Assembly: GCA_022605405.1 (NCBI GenBank)
Contig: JABYQQ010000005.1
Location: forward strand, 1,984,001 to 2,048,000
DNA: 64,000 nucleotides
Reading direction: 5' to 3'
DNA from: Earliella scabrosa
Taxonomy: Eukaryota; Basidiomycota; Agaricomycetes; Polyporales; Polyporaceae
A model generated the notes under the pieces. That model saw only the letters and a list, made by a program, of their open reading frames with translations, searched no databases and was not told the DNA's origin. Positions 35,164 through 46,793 of the stretch are shown here, piece after piece. Every line of letters begins with the position of its first letter. The stretch's first letter is position 1. Both the position numbers and the translations under genes were made by a program.

Positions 35164-35975
35164 GGTGTGGGCGGGTGGTAAGGAGCGAGGGCTGGCTGGG
35201 CCGGGAGGGCAGCGAAGGAACGGGGGCAAGGCGGGGACTCGAAGCAGGCGAGGGAGAGGATGGGGAGAGAGCAGAGGCTAAACGGGAAGCTGGAAGCGCG
35301 GCTGGGTGCATGCCCTGTGCGGACGCGGCTGTGGCGGGGCGAGGGACTGGTCAGGGGAGCAGAGAGCGGACGGCTGAGATCATGCCCTCATCGCGCGCGT
35401 CCTCGTCGACCGCATCGTCCAAGTCCGTCCGCAGCGACTGTGACTGTGTGGCTGCCTCTTCCCTCCCCTCGGTCCTCTCGGCCCCGACCCATTATATGGG
35501 CGCTCCGGCCCCGCCCCAGTCATCCTGCTGACGCCAGGGCCCCCGACCCGACCACCGCCACACGCCGGCCCTAAACTCGCCACTTTATGAACGCCCGCCC
35601 AGCCATACCGCACCTCCATCTTACATCTCGGTCCATTTCTTACCCAGGCAACCTACACGCTCTCAGACGTCGAGTTGCTAAATGGCAGGACCAAGAGTGA
35701 TCTCGAGAAGATGGGGGTTATAATGCTTGCACTTCTTTTCCGTGGAATACGAGCTTCGCACCTCCTGACATCCCCTCCGTACGCGTCAATACAATTTTAT
35801 AAACCGCATTGCTCTCCACGGCGAAGACCAATCAGCGAACCAATATGAGTGACTCATTCAAAACTAAATAAGTATAGTAGGATGTATGTAGTAGAGGTGA
35901 CCCTCGCCTGTTCTATAGTGTCTACTATAAAGTGATGTGTAAGTTACGGACCGTACGCGCGTCATGCAGATTTCG
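35164..35975. other. Intergenic upstream of small membrane-protein gene
   Basis: 812 bases between two minus-strand genes. The 300 bases next to 35164 are very GC-rich, purine-rich on the plus strand; beyond about 35750 it becomes AT-rich. Open frames here look like composition artefacts. It should contain the promoter of the gene starting at 35163. Confidence 0.45.
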
Positions 35976-37366
35976 TTATGATGGCGGGCAGAGCTGCCTT
36001 TCCTGCAAGTATTCGCGGTGCTCGTCGCGATGTCCCAGCACCCCAAAGTCGACAATTTTCCGCCAGACCGGCAAGGCAACCTAGAATGAGAGAGTACCGT
36101 TGGTTCCGCACGTCGGACGCAAAGAAACTCAATACATACATAGCCGATGAGCCCATGCACCCAATCCAGCACGTAGCTATTGCGCTCGGACGAGCCTGCA
36201 GTCGATGTCCGGAAGACGTTGCCAATGAAGTCTACCGTGATGTGGAATTTTCCACTTCGTACGCCTGAAGCCATCCGCCGTTACTCAGCTGCGCATCTCG
36301 CGGTCATGGGGAACACATACCTCTCAGGATGGTCTTAGCCACCACCTCGGGCGTGGCGCCGCCGTCAGTCTCCTCCAGCTTGCGCGTGATCTTTGGCTTG
36401 CACTCGTTTTCCTCCTGGAGGCCTTTGGTATACATGGTCCCCGGAAAAGCGACGTGGACGTCGATCCCGTACAGCATGAACTCCGAGTGCAGAGTCTCCG
36501 CAAGACCTGTGTGAAGGTCGTTGAACACGAGTCCCAAGTATTGGAGTCGAACGTGCTCACCTCGAATAGCAAACTTGCCTGGAGAATACGTGGAGTAGCC
36601 AACAATAGAGAAGTACCCGAGGATGGAGGAGCACAGGACGAGCTTGCCCTTGACACCCTGTTTCACCATCGCCTTCGTTGCAGCCTGAAATGGGGGAGAC
36701 ACCGTCAAACGCAAAGCACGAACGAAATCGTCAATCAACACGTACCAGAGCGGTGAAGACCTGTGCGTAGTAGGTTTGCTCCATGCCAGACTTGATGGAC
36801 GCCTCCGTCTGCTCGATGAAGAAGCCCGGCCTGGACGCCCCCGCGCACAGGAAGAACGCGTCGGGACATCGCCCGCCGTAAGGTTCACTGGCTGCCTTGA
36901 TGGCAGCTGCGGAACCATCTTCAGAGTTGACGGCGGAGGAGTAGGAGCGGAATTGCTGCTCTGGGGTCTGGCGGACTGTCTGGAGAGGAGGGGCTCGCAC
37001 CACAAATGAGACCTTGCACAACGCTGGACACTCACCTCGAGCTCCTCCAGTGCCTGCTTCAGTCGTTCCGGGTTTCGCGCGACGATGGATATGTGCGCGC
37101 CGCTTTTCGCGAGAGCCTTTGCGAGCGCGAGCCCCAGGCCGGAAGAGCCGCCGGTCACGAAGCAATGCTACATATGAAGACGCGGGTGGGTGAATGGCAG
37201 ATTGAAAGAGTGCGGGTTCTTGACAACTGACCTTGCCACGCGGGTTCCAACGCTTGCTGAACAACATTTCGATTGTGAGGCCGAGGAGGACGACAAGACC
37301 AACGATGAGAGCGTAGAATGTGGCAGTCGGTCGCGAGTTCATCAGCACGACGAGCGGGGCTAGCAT
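35976..37366 (-). CDS. TSC10: 3-ketodihydrosphingosine reductase
   Basis: NADPH-dependent short-chain dehydrogenase of the ER that makes dihydrosphingosine, the second step of sphingolipid synthesis. Seven exons: 35976..36080, 36140..36264, 36321..36506, 36561..36684, 36746..36979, 37036..37167, 37232..37366; 346 residues. The N-terminus carries a membrane segment (YALIVGLVVLLGLTIEMLF). The cofactor motif is VTGGSSGLG at residues 49-57. Catalytic residues are Ser187 (CSSILG) and the YSPGK pair Tyr200/Lys204; the family signature KFAIRG follows. PFGTMYTKG-type FPGTMYTKGLQEEN and TPEVVAKTILRG complete the C-terminal lobe, and the last exon ends basic and short. Exon phases agree throughout. A TATATA element (37393-37398) sits unusually close to the ATG, so the leader may be very short, or the element may be unrelated. 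Confidence 0.93.
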
Positions 37367-37694
37367 GATATGTTGCGCCGTGTGTACGACGTTATATAGG
37401 GCGTCGGGGGGACCGGAAACGATGGTCTGAGACCCTGATCACGAGGAGAGAGGCAGTCAGACGTGGTGTTGCATCAGCGGCCTGCAGGAGGAGCACTAGC
37501 GGGTCGGGGATTCTGGAAAAGAGTGCGCCCGCGATGCCTATTTGTGTAGACGCCCGGTCATCGAACGGCTATTTTTGGTGCAGAATCGGCCGTCTGCGCA
37601 AGCTTCCTTCTTTGCTCGCACGCTTTGCAATCCCTGCATATGACCATGCGTCCTGAGTCCTCCCTCTGCGCGCACTCGTCTGCCCTTCTTGTCC
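37367..37694. promoter_or_regulatory. Divergent promoter region, TSC10 / FEX
   Basis: 328 bases between the start codons of TSC10 (-) and the fluoride exporter (+). The sequence GTTATATAGG is at 37391-37400. No other motif recognised. Confidence 0.45.
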
Positions 37695-39024
37695 ATGCTG
37701 GCATCCTCTAGGACCTCACAACCCAGCGCCGACCCCGAGAAACTCGTTTCTGAAGGGGGCACCGAGCAAAGAGGCACCGAAGCGAGCTCGAGCCGTACGG
37801 TGTCTGAGCATGCACCGCCAGTACCACTGGTTCATCGCAAGAGAAGACAGCCTAGTGATGTAGGCTCTGTGCTCGCCCGCCACGCATCAGTGAGCGATGC
37901 TGGGGAGCTCGCGTCCATCGACCGCCCACCCAGCGAAGAGGAGAAACTCCCGCCCGCGAAGATATATCGTCCGTTATCGTTCCCGGTCCTCGCGCTCCTC
38001 ATGCCGGCGTCGATATTTGGCGTTCTCGCGAGGGTGGGACTGCAGGCCATCACGACGTACGATGGAAGGAGCGTATTTCCCCTCGCGTGGGTGCAGGCTG
38101 CGGGGTGTCTGGTCATGGGCTTCGCGCTTGGAATGAAGGAACCGTTTGGACGATTGTGAGTTTCTTCCACGTGTATGAAAGGAAGCTGAAGATCTGACCC
38201 TCGGCTGAGCCAGTTATGGGCCGCTCTATACTGCCGTGACTACTGGCTTTTGCGGCTCGCTGACCACCTTCTCCGGCTGGCAACTGGACGTCTTCGAGTC
38301 GTGGATTAACGGCACGGCTTCACACCGTGATTGGTTCCGAGACGTGCGTGCTCTTCCTCGTCGCAATGCCATCGTCTTTTTTCTGATCTTCGCAGTTGCA
38401 CCTCAGGCGATAGATGGGGTAGGCAAAACCGTATTCACCCTTGCCATCTCCCTCTCAGCGGTATCCTTCGGCGCCCACCTCTCGACCCTGGTCGTCCCGC
38501 GCGTCCCCACTCTTCCTCCACCATCCAAGCCAATCCGCTATACCCTCTCCGCGCTCAGCGTCCTCACATATGCCGCCGCCTACCCCGCCTACTTCCGCCT
38601 CCCAGCGCAATACCGACACGAAGTAACCGCAGCACTCCTCTTCTCCTTCCCCGGCACGCTCTCGCGCTACCTCCTCTCCCTCCTCCTCAACCCGCGCCTC
38701 AAGCTCTTCCCGCTCGGCACCTTCGCCGCCAACACGCTCGGGACCGCGCTCCTCGGGACGTTCCAGGTCCTGCAGACGATCGAGCACCCCGCGCCGCTCG
38801 GCGCGGGCGCGTGTGCCGTCCTGCGTGGCCTCGCGGACGGCTACTGTGGGTGTCTGACGACGGTGAGCACGTTCGCCGCCGAGGTCGATGCGCTCGACGG
38901 CCGGCGCGCGTGGATATACGTCTCCCTCAGCTGGCTCGTCAGCCAGGTGCTGCTCGCCGTGATTATCGGGCCGTCTATCGGCGCAGGGCATGTCAGTAGA
39001 CAGATTGCGTGCAGATACGAATGA
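37695..39024 (+). CDS. FEX1: Fluoride exporter FEX (CrcB-like, double domain)
   Basis: Plasma-membrane fluoride channel that protects fungi from environmental fluoride. Exons 37695..38155, 38214..38343 and 38407..39024; 402 residues. Eukaryotic FEX is a fusion of two CrcB repeats, and both are visible: the first has WVQAAGCLVMGFALG and YTAVTTGFCGSLTTFSGWQL; the second has GTFAANTLGTALLGTFQVLQ and the matching GLADGYCGCLTTVSTFAAEV. The Asn and the GFCGSLTTFS / GYCGCLTTVSTF motifs are the ion-path sequences of the family. About 95 polar residues precede the first helix, an extension longer than in yeast Fex1. The start is the first ATG (37695); the upstream TTG is not used. Introns are GTGAGT/CCAG and GTGCGT/CTCAG, and the first separates FGR from FYGPLYT. 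Confidence 0.93.
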
Positions 39025-40185
39025 ACGCACGCCACTGCGTAGAGTTCTGGAGTTTCCGAGTGCAGGATGGGCAAATACTCGGTTTGAGACCCTGACCGTC
39101 CACTTACTCGTGTCGTGGTTACCGCAAGATCGTGGCGTCGATTTCGAAGCATAGAACGACGCCACATGCAGCTCCATATGCGACGCGGTATGTTGAGTGG
39201 CAGAAAGCCTCCATTCTGGACGCCGTCCACCCTCCGTCGGTCTGTTGATCTGTCATCCCAGGCTCCCAGCCAGCTAGGCTCGGACTTCCGGGCCTGTTGA
39301 ACTCGCACGTCGCGTTCGCTTTTCCCAATTTGTTCATTTTGTTGCTCGACGAGGACATGACGCAGCGGTCCGTATTCTACAAGTCGTCGGTGAAAATGTA
39401 CTACAGCACGAGGGGTAACCACAAAATCCCGTCAAAAGAAACAACCTCGGTCCAGGTCTGCCCTGCATGTCCCCCATAACCGAATAAACATGGAAGCAAA
39501 AAACAAACGAATGCGACACGGGAACCAAAATGCGGGGATGATTACGAAGCGGGAAGGGGGTTTGGTGACAGCTGTTGGCCGAGGCCGGGTAACCAGTAGT
39601 ATGAACACGACAGAATGCAAGGGGCAAGGATATGCAAGGGAATGGGGAATGGGCAGGAGGAGACGGACGAGGTGGTGTATGAGGCGAGGCGTAGATGGGT
39701 GTATGCAGCAGAGGCGAAGCAAGGCCGTGAAGGAATAAATATAAGGGAGCACTGTGCGCGCGGATTAGGATATCTGCAGACAAGGCTGGGGGAATATATG
39801 CTAAGAATGTGCCGCTGGCGTGGGTTAGGAGCGATGTCGACGTGCGTGCGTAGGCAACCGCGGATGCGGCAGGATACGGCGGCGCTGGCATGCTGCCGTT
39901 GAAGGAGCAGGGAGGGGTAGGAGGGGTGGCCAGAAGTCGTCTAGGTCATTAGGTATGGGTCATTAGGAATGGGTCGTGATAGTGCCGTGTGGTCCATTGC
40001 GGAGCGATGCGTGGCGTGGCGGGAGTCTATGTGCAGGAAAGCAAGTTGATGATGCGACAGACAGGATCAAGCAAGATATCGAGACAGGAGGCGAGAGCCT
40101 ACGACAGCTCTCTGATGCCTCAACCCGGGCAAGTGTCACTTGGATATGAGGGGAAACCGAGGGGAGGTGGGTTTGGAGGACCTGG
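39025..40185. other. Long intergenic region, convergent genes
   Basis: About 1.16 kb between opposing stop codons, long for this neighbourhood. The plus strand is purine-rich from about 39490 to 40010, and the resulting minus-strand open frame at 39334-39891 is compositional. A 14-bp unit (GGTCATTAGGTATG) is tandemly doubled at 39944-39971 with one mismatch. No conserved coding or RNA gene seen. Confidence 0.5.
39944..39971. repeat. 14-bp direct tandem duplication
   Basis: GGTCATTAGGTATG is followed at once by GGTCATTAGGAATG, one mismatch, then GGTC. Small slippage duplication in the convergent intergenic region. Confidence 0.9.
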
Positions 40186-41717
40186 TCATAGAGGAAGGCT
40201 TTCCTTCTCCCGGATAAGGGTCTCCAACTCCTTCTGGGAAGCCTCACGGGTGCGAGAGCGGGAGGAAGAGCGAATGCGGCTTCGCCATTCCGTGACCCAT
40301 GCCCACCGCTTCGCGCGCTCCTCCGAGCTAACAGCGCGGGCGGTCGACTCCCCGGGCGCCTGCTGCGAGAGCCATGCCTTGAGATGGTTGCGTCCCAGAA
40401 TCGGTGCAAGCGAGAGGAACGACAGGAGCGCGAGCTTCGTGACGATCTCCGGTGACGTCAGGATTGACTGCACCGACTGCGACGTTGGACGAGGATTTGT
40501 CGCCAGTGTCTGGAGGATGTCGCCGATTTGGCACGTAACTGCCGTCCATGGCAACGAGCCAATCAAGGCACCGAGGAAGCAATCCCACACCGCGACTCCA
40601 CACACTCCACAGGCAATGTTGATTCCTGACCATGGCACGACGCCAACGAGTCGAAGAATCGACAAGCGCACCCATGCCGAGGAGCTGTCCGCCTTCGATT
40701 CGTCACCCTCCAGCACCGAGCGCGTCATGGCCAGCGGCCGCGGCATGAGGTGCGTCAGGAACGGTGCGAGCGGAGCGGCCAAGGCGCTTGCTGACAGCGA
40801 CCCCAGTGTTGTGAGCACTGTCAGGAGCACAACTGCGAGCGCTGGGGGAAACAGTGCTCCAGCAAGCACGTTCTATGTGACATGAGTGCCGTCAGCGATG
40901 AACGCATAGGTAGGAGTGCGCAGGACACGTACAGCCAGTACACTCCCAGGGACCGACCAACTGTGCATCCAGATGGTAACAACAGAGATCACGCCAATGA
41001 CATGGGCGATGGACAGCAGACCGCTTTGCGTATAGCCATGGAGTTCTCGTCCGAGCTGCGCAAGGTCGGGTAGCGTGCGCGGCCATGCCATGCTGATGGG
41101 AAGCGTCGACGTGCATAGCACAACAAACGCAGTCGACAATGGGAAAAGAATCAGCACGAAAAGCACCGGTGTATGCACCTGAGTAGCGCGAACGACGACG
41201 ACGGGAAGATGGTCAACCAAAGATCACGCGAGCGACATGATCGAATACGTACTGATGGATGCCCTTCCCACAGACGGCCCTTCGCCTTCGCTTGAGGCTT
41301 CTCCGGGAATGTAATGTCCCCAAAATACGAACGCGTTGGGGATGCAGACAAGGGGAGTATGGACGAATCATCCGTGCTCGCACGACTGTGTAGGGGCGAG
41401 GAGGGGGTGGACGGGAAGCTCTGGTCGGAGGAGAGGTGGAGGCCCTGCGTCCACCTGGAGAACATGGAGGCGAATTTTGACCGTGGCGCAGATTTCTCTC
41501 GTCCTGTCGGTATTGAGAGAGAGAGGGCAGGAGGGTCCCTTGGACGCGGTGTTGGTGGGAGGGACGTCGAGGGGTCACAGGGCGTCGAGGGGATGTCAAC
41601 GAGGGAGTTCGAACGTCGGCGTCCAAGGGAGGCAAGGGTCAGCGGGGGGCGGACATTCGTGGAGGACGCGCGATGTCTGTTGGGGGGCGGGGCGGGGAGG
41701 CAGAGGGAGGCGGACAT
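40186..41717 (-). CDS. TVP38/TMEM64-family (DedA/VTT domain) membrane protein
   Basis: Polytopic Golgi/ER membrane protein of the SNARE-associated (VTT, DedA-like) family, related to phospholipid scramblases TMEM41B/VMP1; yeast Tvp38 is the nearest named relative. Exons 40186..40872, 40933..41178 and 41253..41717; 465 residues. Residues 1-155 are polar, Ser/Pro-rich and probably cytosolic. Helices include VLFVLILFPLSTAFVVLC, the IGVISVVTIW segment, ALAVVLLTVLTTLGSLSAS, and the signature LRLVGVVPWSGINIACGVCG with the Pro-Trp-x-x-x-Asn arrangement. GALIGSLPWTAVTCQIGD follows, where the family has its second re-entrant loop. A basic, Arg/Ser-rich tail ends the protein. The third exon begins NVLAGALFPPA, which matches the first re-entrant loop. 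Assignment to the VTT family is firm; the exact orthologue is not. Confidence 0.82.
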
Positions 41718-42727
41718 GGCCAGAAAGCAGAGGAGAAGGGGGAGCGGGCGACGAGGCTGACTGGGCTGAAATACATATGAGCGCCTGCACGTCGTTCAAG
41801 TGCTTCTTTGATTTTTCTGTTCTTACCCTCTAACCGACATCACTACCCGTCCGAATCCGGGCATCCCTCCGCGGCCCGACCCGGCGAACACAGTCGCTTA
41901 CGAGCTCCCTCTTGCAAACCCCCTCCCAACCCACCCGAGCCCGACTTCCTCGCAGCTTCGTGTCCAGTCCGCTCCCGAATCCCGCCCGGGCCATCGTCCA
42001 GGCCGTCGTCATCGTCGCCACCGCTGCGTCTGGCTGTCTTCTGCTGGCTGTTCGGTGTGGGCGTGGTAGGGCGCCCAAGGAGCGCGGTCAGGCATCCAGA
42101 CTTCCTTCCATGCTAGCAACGTGTTTCATCCAAATTTCCGAGAAGCCGAAGCCTTGTTCACCACGCACACGAGCGGCTGCTAGCCGGCGAGCGGTGCCAA
42201 TGACACTGCTCTCCGATCGCGGCCGAGCACACCCGTCATCGCCGACACATAATCGGACAACGGGTACGCTGACCTTGCGCTGACCAATGCCTCGACGATC
42301 GCAACATATCATACAATCGGCTCCGTTCCTCGAGGCCTCAACCGTCTTCATCGGGCCCGCTGCCATGACTTACCAGGAGTCGGGAGGACAACGACATGAC
42401 TCCTTCGAACCCACTGGAATGCGAAGCAACGACTGCGCGCCCAAACTGAATAACGCCTGTCAGTCGCTGATCGGTAATGTCGCTCTCAGCATTTCAAGGA
42501 CGCATGACGGCCACAACGCGTCCGAGCTGAGCTGACCGCGCGAGACCGGGAATTGGCATGACTCAGGAGACGAGCTTTGGGGCGCATGGGGTCCGGCATT
42601 GTATAGTATCGCATAGAGTTACAACGAATGCATAGCATCATGAAGTCGACGAGCCCAGTCTGCCCCGGCGCAGTGCAGCATGTCGTGCGGGTTACAAGGG
42701 AGGTCTTCAACCCTGCACACCCTCCTT
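41718..42727. other. Intergenic, about 1 kb
   Basis: Lies between two minus-strand genes and should contain the promoter of the TVP38-type gene. GC-rich in the first half. Open frames on both strands (plus 41912-42283, minus 42088-42366) lack motifs. Nothing I can support as a gene. Confidence 0.45.
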
Positions 42728-43230
42728 TTAATGCGCTCTCCTGCTCTCCTGGATGATGGTGCCAAGCTCCTCGAGCTTGCGCTTCGAGCGGAGGAGGGTG
42801 CCCAGCTAGACAGGAAATACATGAGCCGAACGTCCTGGTGCCCCAGTGTGTTTGCTACGTACCCGCTTCTTGGTGAGCTTCCTCGCCTTCTTGTCCTGAT
42901 GGGGCGATCGAGAGGGAGTGAGCCCTTGCACACACAAGAATGCATGCACAGTGGAAACGCACCTTAGAGTTCCTCAACAACTCCATGACCCGACGCTCAT
43001 ACGGCGAGAAACCAACGACCTCCCGGACAACGGAACGCACGAACTTGGTGCGCGCGGATTGGATGCCCTTGCGCTGGCTGGGGCGGACAGTCTTAGGGAT
43101 CGGGGTCGTGGGGTGGCCCTTGTTGAGACCGTAACGGAGGTCTAGCATATGAACCGAACACGGGCACATAGAGCATTGTCAGCGGGGTTCATACAGACAT
43201 CCTCAACGGATACGCACTGCTTCGGGCCAT
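42728..43230 (-). CDS. RPL36: 60S ribosomal protein L36 (eL36)
   Basis: Small basic protein of the large ribosomal subunit. Exons 42728..42805, 42863..42895, 42963..43141 and 43218..43230; 100 residues, the usual length. The first exon is 13 nt (MARS plus one base), and the intron then joins to [15 protein letters not shown]. Conserved blocks: [18 protein letters not shown], then [11 protein letters not shown] on a 33-nt exon, then [14 protein letters not shown] and the end QESRRAH. All phases match. Ribosomal protein genes in this lineage are often cut this finely near the start codon. The gene is too fragmented to appear as one open frame. The start at 43230 is certain by homology. Confidence 0.97.
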
Positions 43231-43529
43231 TTTCTTGAAGTCTTGAGGCTGCTGGTTGCTGTTGCGGCGGTCGCAGACGATTGAGTATTCGGGTCACACG
43301 TGACGCGTCATGGTGGCTGAAGCTACTGTATAGTTGCACGCTCGATTGGGAACGCATTTTCACACGACTGATTTGGAAGGTCTACTATTGTACGCCCAGG
43401 CGCCCATGGTGATCAGCTGCTGACGTTCTCTGGATGCTCTACATGTAAGATACTGTATGTAATACGTTGGTATGCGCGCGGACACCGTGGTCAGAACACG
43501 AAGAATATAATAAGTCAAGATGAGGTCCG

Positions 43530-45152
43530 TCAGCAGACTTGCGCTCTAGTGCTGGAGCTCCTCGACACCCACTGGCGCACAGCCCGCAGTTTGCCTCCAG
43601 AAGGCGCAGGAGCAACGACACCGCACTTAGTAGCCAAGTCATCGCGCGGTGTTGGTGGAGGACCGCTGGACGCCGGCGACGAGGGCGGGTTGGTAGGTGT
43701 GGGTGATCTGAAGGAAGAGTCGGGGATCGAGTTTGATACCGAACGGCCCTTCATGGGCGAGTTGCCCGTTTCCTCCTCTTCCTCTTCCTCCTCATCGTCG
43801 TCGTCGTCCTGTGCATCCTATAATGATGCACCTGTCAATGTGAATTACACGCGCAAGGAGACACGCTACTCACAGGGTCAAAGTCTTCCATGGGGCGATC
43901 CTCGTCGATGTGTTCCTCGTCGTCCTCATAGTGGTCATCATCGTCAATCCATCGACCTCGCCAATCCACCAAGTCAAGCTCCTCCGGGTTTTCGGGGCGT
44001 AGCCTCATCCACTGCATCCGTGGGCCACACTTCGCCCGCTCGCTAACCCTGAATCCGTAGATTTTGGGTATGTACACCTTACCCGCCGCACGCTTCTGTC
44101 CACCATAGGGGTTCGGATTTACGAATGGCGGTTGGTTGGAGGAAGAGCTTGCAGAAGAACGAGGAGATGTGGATGAAGGAGTAGCATGCTTCCAGAATGG
44201 TGCCGGTGCGAGCTCCCTGTAGCTCTGGAAGAAGAGATGGGCAAAGGTAGTCCCAAAGAATGCGCCTGCACCGAAGAACAATTAGCCAGATGTCACGGAC
44301 ACCATTCGATCGACCCACCATCGACGCCTTGGAACCGACTACTTGGCGGGGTATATATGTCGTTACAGTTGGGGCAAAAGAGCTTGACCGTGTCGACTCC
44401 GGGCAGATCGGAGCGTCCACAGGGTACGACATTGCAACCGTTGCAGTATACGCGAGGACAAGACCCGAAGACACCCGCTTCATACTTATCAACCTGTACA
44501 GAGGAGACGCGTCACCGTCTTGATGCCAACATGAATGTGCAACGGAATCACTCACCATCGCCTGTAGCCCTGCCCTTGTCAGGATGAACCGCTGATGACA
44601 TAGACCGTAGAGAAGCTCCGCGGAGGCCTCGACTATTGACACATCAGGGATTTTAGAGGTATCCTCGTCTACGAACGCACGGTCAAAGGTGAACGTCTGG
44701 TGCGGTAAAGAGACGCGTCGCCACATACCTGGCTCTACATCTAGAACCATCTCCATCGCCTCCTTCCAGAATGGAACCATGACGTTCAGGCCAGTGAGGT
44801 TGAAGTCGTCTTCAATGAAGTCTTCGGCAACTTCACAAAAGTATTCGTGACCAGGCAGAGAACAGAACCAACTGATCCATGTCAGGGTAGATGTAGGAGT
44901 CGACGAGCCTGAAGGACGCGTAAAGTTGCACATGATGTGTAGACGAAGACGTGGCCAGCAGAAACAGGTGTACCAAGAGTGTGAGGATGTCTCCTAGGAT
45001 GTGAAGGACTGCGTATACGCACTGTACCCCTCCTCCTGCTCCTCAACTTCTTCCATCTCCTCATCTCCTTCCCCAGTGGCGCTGATCGTCTCCTCGTCCT
45101 GGAGTGAATGTTCACCAGTTGGCAGCGTGTTGTAATCCGTTCGTCGAGACAT
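43530..45152 (-). CDS. CKB1: Casein kinase 2 regulatory subunit beta
   Basis: Regulatory dimer of the CK2 holoenzyme. Exons 43530..43817, 43874..44265, 44319..44493, 44556..44668, 44729..44908 and 45023..45152; 425 residues. Family blocks in order: LTWISWFCSLPGHEYFCEV, DFIEDDFNLTGL, the acidic loop region, ASAELLYGLCHQRFILTRAG, the zinc site CPRVYCNGC ... CPNC (four Cys) and FQGVDGAFFGTTFAHLF, then KVYIPKIYGFRVSE. The protein is much longer than the animal subunit (215) because of an acidic N-terminus and a 200-residue tail. The tail holds a Ser-rich spacer, an Asp/Glu run (about 43770-43815, a TCC/TCG-type repeat in the DNA) and a Pro/Ser-rich end. Long tails occur in other fungal beta subunits. 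The start at 45152 is the only upstream ATG in frame. Confidence 0.96.
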
Positions 45153-45547
45153 GGGTGAGGAGCTTCTCAGTCAGGAAGAGGAGACGGGACAAGGGTCGTC
45201 GTAGCGATTGAGGAAGTGCATGGTCGCCACGAGGTCGAAGCGCCTCTGCCTATATATGGCAAGCACAGTCGTAGCCGAACATGTCCAACCACATGGTTCC
45301 TTGCCCATTGTTCAGACTCCACCATATGAGACGTCAGTTTAGAGCAGTCACCACTTGCCATATATTTGGGCTAATATTATGGAAGGAACGTAGTGAGGGG
45401 TAGTGGATACATGAACGGTACCAATAGTGAAGTGAGTGTGGCGTATTCGGGAGTCGGATATGCGATACAGGATGGGGATTAGAGGGGACTAGAGTAGTCG
45501 TAGGCAAGACGTGGGACCCGATGCAGATGCAAGAAGGAGGTTCATGA
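45153..45547. other. Intergenic, promoter side of CKB1
   Basis: 395 bases between two minus-strand genes. Only short unsupported open frames. It should carry the CKB1 promoter and the 3' end of the BTB gene. Confidence 0.45.
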
Positions 45548-46504
45548 TCATGATGATGTACGAATGGGAGAAACGGGGTTAGGGGAAAGCGGTGCGTGCG
45601 CAACGGGCAGACCAAAGACCTGTTGTATGATGGTACCGACTGCCCGATCGGTCTTCACGCTATGCCCACTCCGAGAGTGCCGACAAATGCCTTCGGCGTG
45701 TGCCATATCGCGGGCGTGAGCGATCTTGGTGAACATTGCCAGACCGACTTCTTGAGCCTCTCCGATGCTGAGCGACTGTGGCCGAAGGATGATATCCGTG
45801 TAGCTCGGAATGAGCTCGTTGGGTGGGAGATCGTAACGGGTCCAGAAGAGGATCTTGCGTATGGGATCGATGTACAGCTTCCGCAGCTCCTGGAGTGCCT
45901 TTTCACGGAGAAAGTCCATCTGCCAACGATCTGCCTGTTCGAACACAGACATCCACTCGTCCACTGTGGTGACCTTGCAAGTGGCCAGCACCCTGAGACA
46001 ATTGAGCGATGGTCAGTGGGTGCAACCATACATAGCTGCTTGACAAGACTGCTCACGGAGGATAAATCAGCCACAATAGACGAGTGAAGTTGATGGCTTG
46101 TATTTCCGGAAGCACGATTGGGTTTTCGTCAGATAGCCCCTCCGTCGAGCCCGATGGCTGGGGCATTGTGAACAGTTCGCGGAAGAACGGGGAATGCCTC
46201 GCAAGAAGAGAGCGATGAAGCCTGTAGCATATATTGTCCGCCTGAGATGGAATGAGCACTAGCACTACTTGGCAGAATAGTACAGACTGACCTGAAGGAC
46301 AACATTCCCATCTTCGAAGTAATAGTCTTGGTGTCGTTGGTGCGGTGTGTATCGCTCAGAAGCTGGTAGACATGAAGGTGACCGCGGTGGAAGTGAGCGG
46401 GTGACCCTATCTGTCCGTTTGCCAAACGCGAACCCCAAGCTGGTTTGGTCCGCCACAGTTTGCTGAGCCGCGGAATTCGCGACAGGAGGTGCCGCGCTGG
46501 CCAT
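45548..46504 (-). CDS. BTB/POZ domain protein
   Basis: BTB domains mediate dimerisation or cullin-3 binding; the specific role here is unknown. Exons 45548..45992, 46057..46241 and 46292..46504; 280 residues. After a 55-residue variable leader comes the BTB core: DYYFEDGNVVLQ-ADNICYRLHRSLLARHSPFF, the characteristic pattern of an exposed strand, then H-R-x-x-L-A-R-x-S-x-F-F, then IVLPEIQAINFTRLLWLIYPP. Agaricomycetes carry many single-domain BTB proteins of this shape with a helical C-terminal half, as seen here (DEWMSVFEQADRWQMDFLRE). Introns are GTCAGT/CTCAG and GTGAGC/CTCAG. The start at 46504 is the first ATG in frame. A TATATAC element lies about 20 bases upstream of the ATG. Divergent from the coiled-coil gene. 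Confidence 0.85.
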
Positions 46505-46793
46505 CACGTTCTCCTGGCTAGAGTATATACGGAAGGAAAGACAGTTGAGAGTATTGTGAAACGAGTTGAGATGTTTGGTTGTGGCTCACCCACCGACGTC
46601 AAGGTGAAGAGGAGAGTGGTAATCGCAACCACGACTCGTTTAAGTTAAGTATTCGGTACCGAGCCAATCACGTGGGCGCGTCACATTTAGCGCCTAATGT
46701 CGACGCGACCTGCCGCCACCTTCAACCCTTTCGACCTCGACCATCTTGTCCCTCTTTCCTTTGCGGCACGACCTGTGTCCATTGGACGCGCTT

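Noticed and set aside
38455..39177. Minus-strand open frame of 240 codons
   Set aside because: Antisense shadow of the fluoride exporter's last exon, whose GC-rich third positions keep the opposite strand open.
39334..39891. Minus-strand open frame of 185 codons rich in Pro, Ser and His
   Set aside because: Arises from a purine-rich plus strand in a convergent 3' region; no motif and no ATG-splice model with conserved product.
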